Below are positions 17,117 through 22,917 of a stretch of 22,917 bases of DNA, one piece after another; the first letter of the stretch is position 1, and each line of letters opens with the position of its first letter. The notes beneath the pieces were generated by a model. The model saw only the letters and a program-made list of their open reading frames with translations. It was not told where the DNA came from and did not search any database. Source of the DNA: Roseovarius sp. (GTDB taxonomy: Bacteria > Pseudomonadota > Alphaproteobacteria > Rhodobacterales > Rhodobacteraceae); assembly GCA_007125415.1 (NCBI GenBank), contig SLDH01000067.1:1-22917 (forward strand), given 5' to 3'. The position numbers were made by a program, and so were the translations under genes.

Positions 17117-18628
17117 TCAGCCGTTGCTGTTGCCCGAAAAGCGTGCGGCATCGGCAGCGGCCCGGCGTATGGCGTTGGACTTATGGACCGTTTCCATATA
17201 CTCCGCCTCCGGGTCGCTGTCATAGACAACGCCGCCACCTGCCTGGATATAGAGCGTCTCATCCTTGACGACCGCCGTGCGCAGCGCGATGCAGACATCC
17301 ATATCGCCGTTTGAGCTGAAATATCCCACACCACCGCCATAGACGCCGCGCTTTTCGGGCTCGAGTTCGTCGATGATCTCCATGGCGCGGACCTTCGGCG
17401 CGCCCGAAACCGTCCCGGCGGGTAGCCCCGCGAGCAGCGCGCTCAGCGCGTCATGTTCCTCATCCAGTTCGCCGACCACGTTGGAGACGATATGCATCAC
17501 ATGGCTGTAGCGCTCGATGATGAATTCCTCGGTCGGGTGAACGGTGCCGATCCGCGCCACGCGGCCCACATCATTGCGCCCCAGATCGAGCAGCATCAGA
17601 TGCTCGGCCAGTTCCTTGGCGTCGGCCAGCAGGCTTTCTTCATGAGCGCGGTCTTCCTCGGGCGAGGCACCCCTTGGGCGTGTGCCGGCGATAGGGCGGA
17701 TCGTGACCTCCTTGCCGAACACGCGCACGAGGATTTCGGGGCTGGCACCGATCACCTGAAAGCCGCCGAAATTGAAATAGAACATGAAGGGCGACGGGTT
17801 GGTGCGCCGCAAGGAACGGTAAAGCGCGAAGGGCGGATGAGGAAAGGGCTGCGTCCAGCGCTGGCTGGGCACGACCTGAAAGATGTCGCCGGCGCGGATA
17901 TATTCCTTGGCCCTCTCGACTGCGGCCTTGTACCCTTCATGGGTGAAATTGGACACAGGCTCTGCCTCGGGCTCTGCCTCGCCCAGATCGCGGGCCTGCT
18001 GGGGCAGGGCGCGTTCCAGATCGCGGACCGCATCCATCACACGCTCGGCGGCCTGCGCATAGGCGGCCTTGGCCGTCTGCCCCGAATTGACCCATGCCGG
18101 GGCCACCACGGTCACATCGCCCTTCACCCCGTCAAGAACCGCCACCACCGAGGGGCGCAGCATCACCGCATCGGGCAGGCCCAGCGGGTCGGGGTTCACG
18201 TCGGGCAGATGCTCCACGAGCCGGATCATGTCGTAGCCCAGATAGCCGAACAGCCCGGCGGAGGCGGCGGGCAGATCATCGGGCAGGTCGATCTGCGATT
18301 CGGCAATGAGCTTGCGCAGCGCGCTCAACGGATCCTTGTCCTGTCTGTTGAACGCCGCAGAATCGTAGCGCGCCTTGCGATTGATCTCGCAGGTCGTGCC
18401 GTGACAGCGCCAGATCAGGTCCGGCTTCATGCCGATCATGGAATAGCGGCCCCGCACCTCGCCGCCGGTGACGGATTCGAGAATGAACGCATCCTGAGCC
18501 GTGCCGGCAAGCTTGAGCATCAGGGAGACAGGTGTGTCGAGATCGGCTGCAAGCCGCGCATAGACCACCTGATTCCTGCCGGCTTCGAATCCGCGCGAGA
18601 AGGCATCATAGCTGGGGGTCAGTCGCAC
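17117..18628 (-). CDS. trpE: Anthranilate synthase component I
   Basis: TrpE makes anthranilate from chorismate, using ammonia from TrpG. The 503-residue product has the tryptophan-feedback element FILES (48-52, equivalent to LLES) and the chorismate-binding C-terminal half, with GDIFQVVPSQR, PIAGTRPRG, LMLLDLGRNDVGRVA, AGTVSGAPKVRAMEIID and GGGVVYDSDPEAEY. The start is GTG 18628, with GAAGGA 8 bases upstream; a nearby ATG is in another frame. It lies only 12 bp after the PpiD-like gene, so the two are probably co-transcribed. There is no room for a trp leader peptide and attenuator directly before it. Confidence 0.97.
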   Translation of the reverse strand: MRLTPSYDAFSRGFEAGRNQVVYARLAADLDTPVSLMLKLAGTAQDAFILESVTGGEVRGRYSMIGMKPDLIWRCHGTTCEINRKARYDSAAFNRQDKDPLSALRKLIAESQIDLPDDLPAASAGLFGYLGYDMIRLVEHLPDVNPDPLGLPDAVMLRPSVVAVLDGVKGDVTVVAPAWVNSGQTAKAAYAQAAERVMDAVRDLERALPQQARDLGEAEPEAEPVSNFTHEGYKAAVERAKEYIRAGDIFQVVPSQRWTQPFPHPPFALYRSLRRTNPSPFMFYFNFGGFQVIGASPEILVRVFGKEVTIRPIAGTRPRGASPEEDRAHEESLLADAKELAEHLMLLDLGRNDVGRVARIGTVHPTEEFIIERYSHVMHIVSNVVGELDEEHDALSALLAGLPAGTVSGAPKVRAMEIIDELEPEKRGVYGGGVGYFSSNGDMDVCIALRTAVVKDETLYIQAGGGVVYDSDPEAEYMETVHKSNAIRRAAADAARFSGNSNG

Positions 18629-18640
18629 CGGCGCATCCTT

Positions 18641-20485
18641 CTACTGTAAATTCGAATGCACAGCGTTGAGTGCCTGTTGATCCAGATTTACCCCGGCACG
18701 CGCCCGGATGTCGGTCGAGATCAGGGCGAAGAGATCCTGCGCCAGGCCGGAGGCCGCATCCTGGCTGAGCGCTCGGCTCAGCCGGATCATATCGGGATCC
18801 TGCGGGTCTGGCGGGTTGATCGCGTCGAGCCGCAGCACGAAGATGCGCGCGTCACCCTCGAGGATGGTCACCTCTCCTTGCTCGAGCGAAAAGACCGTCT
18901 CGATGAACTCGGGCGGTGCGCCTTCCTCATGTCCGCTGCGCGTGACCGGCACCGTGGTCGTGCCGATCAGCCCGAACTCCTCGAAAGGGGCGCCGTCCCG
19001 CAGGGCGGGCAAAGCGCTTTCAAGCTGTTCGCGCAGCGCTTCGGCGATGGCCCCGCTGCGCCAGCCCGCCTCTACCCTGTCGCGCACCTCATCGAGGGGC
19101 TGGATCTGCGGGTCGATGATGCTGTCGAGGCGCATTGCGAAAATGCCCCCGCCCGACAGTTCTTCGATCCTGGGGAAATCATCTGCCGTCAGATCACGCG
19201 CACTGTCGCGGAAATTGTCATAAGCGGCGATCCCTTCACGGACCCCCTCATGCCAGTCGATCTGGCCGAGTACCATTTCGCTCTCATCGGAAAGATCTTC
19301 CAGCGTGGCCCCCGCCGCGAAGAGGTCTGCCATTCCATCGACCTGATTGTCGATGACCCGGCGCGCCCGGTCGCTGGCGAGCATGCGTCGCAGGTCATCT
19401 TCAATCTCCTCGAGGCTCACCGTCACCGGGTCGAGTATGCCATTCACGCGAAAGAGGGCAGGGCCAAGCGCTGTTGTCAACGGACCCACCACCTCGCCCA
19501 CGGAGGCGGCAAAGACCGCCTCTGCGGCCGGGCCGAGATCCTCGCGGCTGACATCGCCCATATCGGCATCGGCTATTTCGAGTCCGCGTGCCTCGATCAG
19601 TTGCTCGAAGCTGCCGCCGTCTTCGCGCACGTCGCGCAGTGCGGTTTCCGCCTCGGTCATGCTTCCGAAAACAAGGCGTTCGACAAGGCGGCGCTCGGGC
19701 TGGTTCAACTCCCGGGCACTGTCTTCATAAGCCTCGCGCAGGCTCGCCTCATCCACTTCGATACTGTCGATGATCATGTCGGGGGTGAGCCAGGCATAGG
19801 TGATCCGCTTCACGCGCGGTGTGGTGAAATCGGGCAGGTGGGTCTGATGGTAATTGACGAGATCCTGTTCGGTCGGCACGGGCACACCGATGCTGAGCGC
19901 TGACCGGTCCTGCGTTGCAAAACTGACGACACGCTCTTCGCCGACATGGCGGACAAGCAGTTCCGTGTAGGAATCGGGCATCGTCACCCCGGCCAGAATG
20001 GCGCTTTGCAGCAACGAGCGCGCGGCTTCGGCACGCAGTCTCTCCTCGAACTGGGACTCGGTCAGATCCGAGCGTTGCAAGGTGAAGCGGTAAGCCTCAC
20101 GATCGAAACTGCCGTCCACGCCCCGGAAGGCGGAGATGGACATGATCTGATCGCGCAGGTTCTCATCACCGATGGAGACACCCATCAGGCGCGCTTCTTC
20201 CTCGAAGGCGGCGGCCTGAACAAGCTGTCCCAGCACGCGCTGATCGAGACCCATCTCCCGGGCTGCCTGAAAACTCACCGGTCTTTGGCGTTCGGCGGCT
20301 TCGGCGTTTATCTCGTTGCGCAAGTCGCGGGCATAATCCTGCAGGCTGATCTTGGTTTCGCCGACACTGCCGATGCTGTTGATGCTGCCGCCAAGATTGG
20401 TGACACCAAAGCCGCCGAGGCCCACGATGAGCAGACCCATGAGGATCCAGACGAGCGTGTTCGTGATACCTTTCTTGGCGGACAT
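18641..20485 (-). CDS. PpiD-like periplasmic peptidyl-prolyl isomerase/chaperone
   Basis: The 614-residue product is a membrane-anchored SurA/PpiD-type foldase that would help fold exported proteins at the periplasmic face of the inner membrane. A single helix (about residues 9-31, TLVWILMGLLIVGLGGFGV) anchors it. The SurA_N-like chaperone region follows (about 40-170, with VGETKISLQDYARDLRNEI). A parvulin-like PPIase domain at about 255-355 has the GDVSREDLGPAAEAVFAASVGEVVGPL segment, and a further helical C-terminal region completes the protein. The parvulin signature is divergent, so isomerase activity is uncertain. ATG 20485 gives the family start MSAKKGI. It follows the aminotransferase by 44 bp and precedes trpE by 12 bp. 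Confidence 0.85.
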   Translation of the reverse strand: MSAKKGITNTLVWILMGLLIVGLGGFGVTNLGGSINSIGSVGETKISLQDYARDLRNEINAEAAERQRPVSFQAAREMGLDQRVLGQLVQAAAFEEEARLMGVSIGDENLRDQIMSISAFRGVDGSFDREAYRFTLQRSDLTESQFEERLRAEAARSLLQSAILAGVTMPDSYTELLVRHVGEERVVSFATQDRSALSIGVPVPTEQDLVNYHQTHLPDFTTPRVKRITYAWLTPDMIIDSIEVDEASLREAYEDSARELNQPERRLVERLVFGSMTEAETALRDVREDGGSFEQLIEARGLEIADADMGDVSREDLGPAAEAVFAASVGEVVGPLTTALGPALFRVNGILDPVTVSLEEIEDDLRRMLASDRARRVIDNQVDGMADLFAAGATLEDLSDESEMVLGQIDWHEGVREGIAAYDNFRDSARDLTADDFPRIEELSGGGIFAMRLDSIIDPQIQPLDEVRDRVEAGWRSGAIAEALREQLESALPALRDGAPFEEFGLIGTTTVPVTRSGHEEGAPPEFIETVFSLEQGEVTILEGDARIFVLRLDAINPPDPQDPDMIRLSRALSQDAASGLAQDLFALISTDIRARAGVNLDQQALNAVHSNLQ

Positions 20486-20529
20486 GCAGGGCTCCCGGGG
20501 GGCTGAAGATCGATCTCGGTCGCGCCTGT

Positions 20530-21732
20530 CTAGACGCTGCCGCTGGTCTGGGCAAGAGGCAGGCGGAGGCCGGCCAGACGGTCGAACAATGTGCCGATCA
20601 CGGCGCGATCCACATTGGCGAAAGCGATGCGCAATTCGCGCGCGCCGGCAGGATCATCCTCGGGTCGGAACATGGTGCCCGGCAAGACCAGCACCCCGGC
20701 CTCGGTGACGAGCTTCTGCGCCAAGGCATCCGCGGGCAGCGCGAAAGGGTGGCGCAGATAGGCGAAATAGGCCCCGTTGCCCAGAAGCTCCCAGCCCTCT
20801 GCCGCGAGTTCGGGCATGTTGTCTTCGATGGCGGCGCGCCGGTCGAGGATCTCCGCGCGCTCACCGGCCAGCCATTGCGCGAGGTTGCGCATCCCCCACA
20901 GTGCCGCATGCTGGCCGAGCTGGTTGGGACAGATGGTGACCGTATCGAGAAATTTCTCGACCTCGGCGAGGCGCCCGGCGCCCGTGATCATGGCGCCTAC
21001 GCGATGCCCGGTGAGCCGGTAGGCCTTGGAAAAGGAATAGAGATGGATCAGCGTATCGCGCCACCCGGCGGTGGAGAAGAGATCATGGGGCGCCTCGCCG
21101 CGCGCGTCGAAGTCGCGGTAGGTTTCGTCAACGACAAGGGCGAGCCCATGGGCCTGTGCAAGCTCGAAAAAGGCGCGCAGCAACTCGGCGGGGTATTCCA
21201 CACCGCCGGGGTTGTTCGGCGTCACCAGCACGATGGCGCGGGTGCGCGATGTGATCAATGCGGCAGCAGCCTCGGGGCAGGGCAGCAGCCCTGCGCCCGC
21301 AGGCAGCGCGGTGGCCTCGATCCCCACCATGTCGAGCCACATCTTGTGGTTGAAATACCACGGCGTTGGCAGGATGACCGCATCCCCTTCGCCGGCGATG
21401 GCGGAGATTGCGGCGCAAAAAGCCTGATTGCAGCCCGAGGTGATGGCCACCTCGGCAGGTTCGATCTGCCCGCCATAGGCCACACTCCATTGCGCGGCGA
21501 CTTCCGCGCGCAACTCGGGCATGCCCAGCACCGGGCCGTAGAGATGCGCCTCGGGATTGTGGAGCGCGGTATCGGCGATGATCCGGCGCAACGGCTCGGG
21601 CGGAGGGTCCACGGGAGCGGCCTGACTGACATTGATCAGGGGGCGCTCCGGCGCAAACACGACCCCATCGAGCCAGCGCCGCGCCTCCATCACGGGCGGG
21701 GCGAATGTGGCGGCGGTGCGGGTCACTGGCAT
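20530..21732 (-). CDS. Class I/II PLP-dependent aminotransferase
   Basis: The 400-residue product is a fold-type I aminotransferase. The PLP lysine is K236 in SFSKAYRLTGHRVG. Other cofactor contacts are TPNNPGG (171-177), VDETY (201-205, with D202 and Y205) and R244. It resembles the aspartate/aromatic aminotransferase subgroup, but the amino donor and keto acceptor cannot be assigned from sequence alone. The neighbouring trpE suggests amino acid metabolism without proving an aromatic substrate. ATG 21732 has GAAAGGA about 11 bases upstream. An 88-bp gap upstream holds a perfect inverted repeat. Confidence 0.85.
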   Translation of the reverse strand: MPVTRTAATFAPPVMEARRWLDGVVFAPERPLINVSQAAPVDPPPEPLRRIIADTALHNPEAHLYGPVLGMPELRAEVAAQWSVAYGGQIEPAEVAITSGCNQAFCAAISAIAGEGDAVILPTPWYFNHKMWLDMVGIEATALPAGAGLLPCPEAAAALITSRTRAIVLVTPNNPGGVEYPAELLRAFFELAQAHGLALVVDETYRDFDARGEAPHDLFSTAGWRDTLIHLYSFSKAYRLTGHRVGAMITGAGRLAEVEKFLDTVTICPNQLGQHAALWGMRNLAQWLAGERAEILDRRAAIEDNMPELAAEGWELLGNGAYFAYLRHPFALPADALAQKLVTEAGVLVLPGTMFRPEDDPAGARELRIAFANVDRAVIGTLFDRLAGLRLPLAQTSGSV

Positions 21733-21758
21733 CGTCAGGCGGTCCTTTCGGGTGGGAG

Positions 21759-21786
21759 GCGAGAAAATTCCCCTGAATTTTCTCGC
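21759..21786. repeat. Perfect 12-bp inverted repeat upstream of the aminotransferase gene
   Basis: GCGAGAAAATTC and GAATTTTCTCGC are exact reverse complements separated by CCCT. The AT-rich core stands out in a GC-rich genome. It lies 26 bp upstream of the aminotransferase ATG and 34 bp beyond the gpt stop. No T-run follows on the minus strand (CTCCCACCC), so it is not a standard intrinsic terminator. An operator or an mRNA leader hairpin is more likely. Confidence 0.6.
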
Positions 21787-21820
21787 TGTGAGTGTTTATG
21801 GAACAATGAAAGCCCGCCTG

Positions 21821-22321
21821 TCACGCGCCACGATAGGGGGCGACATACTGCAAGGCCATGTCCCAGGGAAAGTGGATCCATGTCTCCTGGCTCACTTCGG
21901 TGATGTAGGTGTTGACCTGTGCGCGGCCCATCGGCTTGGCATAGACCGTGGCGACATGGGCCTCGGGGATCTTGGCGCGCACCATTTCGAGTGTCTTGCC
22001 GGTATCCACCAGATCGTCGATGATCAGCACGCCCCGACCGGTGCCGACCATCTGCATGTCGGGGGCCTTGACGATCTGCGCCTCTCGCCGGATTTGGTGG
22101 TCGTAGCTCCTGACGCTGATCGTATCAACCACCCGGATGTCGAGCTCCCGTGCGACGATCATCGCCGGGACCATGCCGCCACGGGTGATCGCTATCACCG
22201 CGCGCCAGCCTTGGGCAGGCCCTTCATCCTGCAGGCGCCATGCCAGTGCGCGGGCATCGCGGTGCAGTTGATCCCAGCTGACATGGAAGCCCTTTTCATG
22301 TGGAAGCCGGCTGCTCATCAT
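21821..22321 (-). CDS. gpt: Xanthine phosphoribosyltransferase
   Basis: The enzyme salvages xanthine and guanine with PRPP to form XMP and GMP. The 166-residue type I phosphoribosyltransferase has the PRPP loop [13 protein letters not shown], preceded by [23 protein letters not shown], and ends with [17 protein letters not shown], a typical Gpt ending. Two adjacent ATG codons (22321 and 22318) are possible starts; I kept the first because GGA lies 8 bases before it. The gene begins 1 bp after the stop of the LysE-family gene, so the two form an operon. Confidence 0.93.
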   Translation of the reverse strand: MMSSRLPHEKGFHVSWDQLHRDARALAWRLQDEGPAQGWRAVIAITRGGMVPAMIVARELDIRVVDTISVRSYDHQIRREAQIVKAPDMQMVGTGRGVLIIDDLVDTGKTLEMVRAKIPEAHVATVYAKPMGRAQVNTYITEVSQETWIHFPWDMALQYVAPYRGA

Positions 22322-22322
22322 G

Positions 22323-22917
22323 TCATCTGTCCAGTCCGAGTCTCAGGCCCAATACCCCCATCAGCCCACCGGCGAATCGATCAAGCATCGGCTTGGCGCT
22401 CAGATAGGCCCGTCTTGCGCCGGCCCTGCCGAGAAAGCCTGTGAAAAGGGCGTAGAAAATCCACTCCAACACCATGTGATTTGCGACAATCAAAGTGATT
22501 TCGGCGATACTCAGCCCCTTGGGAAAAACGACCACCAGAACGGCAGCCGCGAATAGAACCGATTTCGGATTGGCAAGGTTTACGAGCACTCCGTCCATGA
22601 AGGCGCGGCCGCGCGGCCGCGCGACATTCGGCAGGGGTTGATCCGCATCTCGCCACATGCGCCACGCAAGACAGAGCAGATAGCCCGCCCCGACGAGCTT
22701 GATAATCGAATAGGTCCAGGGGAATATACGGAAAAGGCTGTCCAGACCCATAAGCGCCGCCAAAGTCCAGAGCGCAGCTGTCAGCCCCAGCCCAAGACCA
22801 GCGGAAAATCCGGCTGCCTGCCCATCTGTGAGCGCGGTGCGAAGGGCGAAGAGCAATGCCGGGCCGGGGCTGATCAGGGCCGCGGCCAACACGAGGTTGA
22901 ATGCGAGGAGATCGGCC
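22323..22917 (-). CDS. LysE/RhtB family amino acid exporter (5' end outside window)
   Basis: The frame is open to the last base, so the N-terminus lies beyond the window; about 197 residues are visible. The protein is hydrophobic, with five or six predicted membrane segments. The start [26 protein letters not shown] contains the SPGP motif that is diagnostic for the LysE/RhtB superfamily of amino acid and metabolite efflux pumps. Homologues begin only a few residues before this point, so little is missing. A GTG at 22892 would cut off the first helix and is not a credible start. The substrate is unknown. Confidence 0.85.
   Translation of the reverse strand, partial: ADLLAFNLVLAAALISPGPALLFALRTALTDGQAAGFSAGLGLGLTAALWTLAALMGLDSLFRIFPWTYSIIKLVGAGYLLCLAWRMWRDADQPLPNVARPRGRAFMDGVLVNLANPKSVLFAAAVLVVVFPKGLSIAEITLIVANHMVLEWIFYALFTGFLGRAGARRAYLSAKPMLDRFAGGLMGVLGLRLGLDR

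Overview
The window looks like chromosomal housekeeping DNA from a member of the Rhodobacteraceae (Roseobacter/Rhodobacter group, Alphaproteobacteria). This rests on the high GC content, the gene order (a ccm pair, gltA, gltX, comEC, lexA, moeA, moaC, trpC, trpD, trpG), a GTTC-N7-GTTC SOS box of the alphaproteobacterial type, and proteins that read as typical of this family. Gene density is very high and no intergenic stretch exceeds about 135 bp. I saw no tRNA, rRNA, CRISPR array, insertion sequence or transposase.

Layout. Positions 1-372 (+) hold the 3' end of a gene-transfer-agent type holin. Next come ccmF and ccmH (overlapping, cytochrome c maturation) and a PaaG-type enoyl-CoA isomerase. 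Citrate synthase (gltA) and glutamyl-tRNA synthetase (gltX) lie on the minus strand. comEC (DNA uptake channel) diverges from gltX and converges with lexA, overlapping it by 7 bp. From 13538 down to 8698 the minus strand carries trpG-trpD-trpC-moaC-moeA, a tightly overlapped run, followed by lexA with its own SOS-controlled promoter. Two envelope genes lie on the plus strand at 13670-15956: a divergent polysaccharide deacetylase-like protein and a DUF1194 protein with a von Willebrand A-like fold. The second runs 132 bp into the 3' end of a convergent RluE-type pseudouridine synthase gene. The rest is on the minus strand: periplasmic rhodanese, trpE, a PpiD-like foldase, a class I/II aminotransferase, a xanthine phosphoribosyltransferase (gpt) and a truncated LysE-family exporter.

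How the parts relate. Tryptophan synthesis is split between trpGDC and ppiD-trpE, with molybdenum cofactor genes riding behind trpC. The holin, comEC and lexA are each tied by the Rhodobacter literature to gene transfer agent release, uptake or control; here they sit within about 9 kb, with a CtrA-like site beside comEC. The richest regulatory DNA is the 94 bp upstream of the rhodanese gene. It carries an FNR-like palindrome, a near-consensus promoter with 17-bp spacing, and three ATTC/GAAT half-sites resembling the SqrR operator over the -10 element, which suggests combined control by oxygen and reactive sulfur.

I found no clearly new multi-gene system. The best leads are the rhodanese promoter, the deacetylase-like protein that has lost its expected metal ligands, the antisense-coded tail of the DUF1194 protein, the CtrA-like site near comEC, a possible leaderless ccmF mRNA, and an unexplained perfect 12-bp inverted repeat upstream of the aminotransferase gene.
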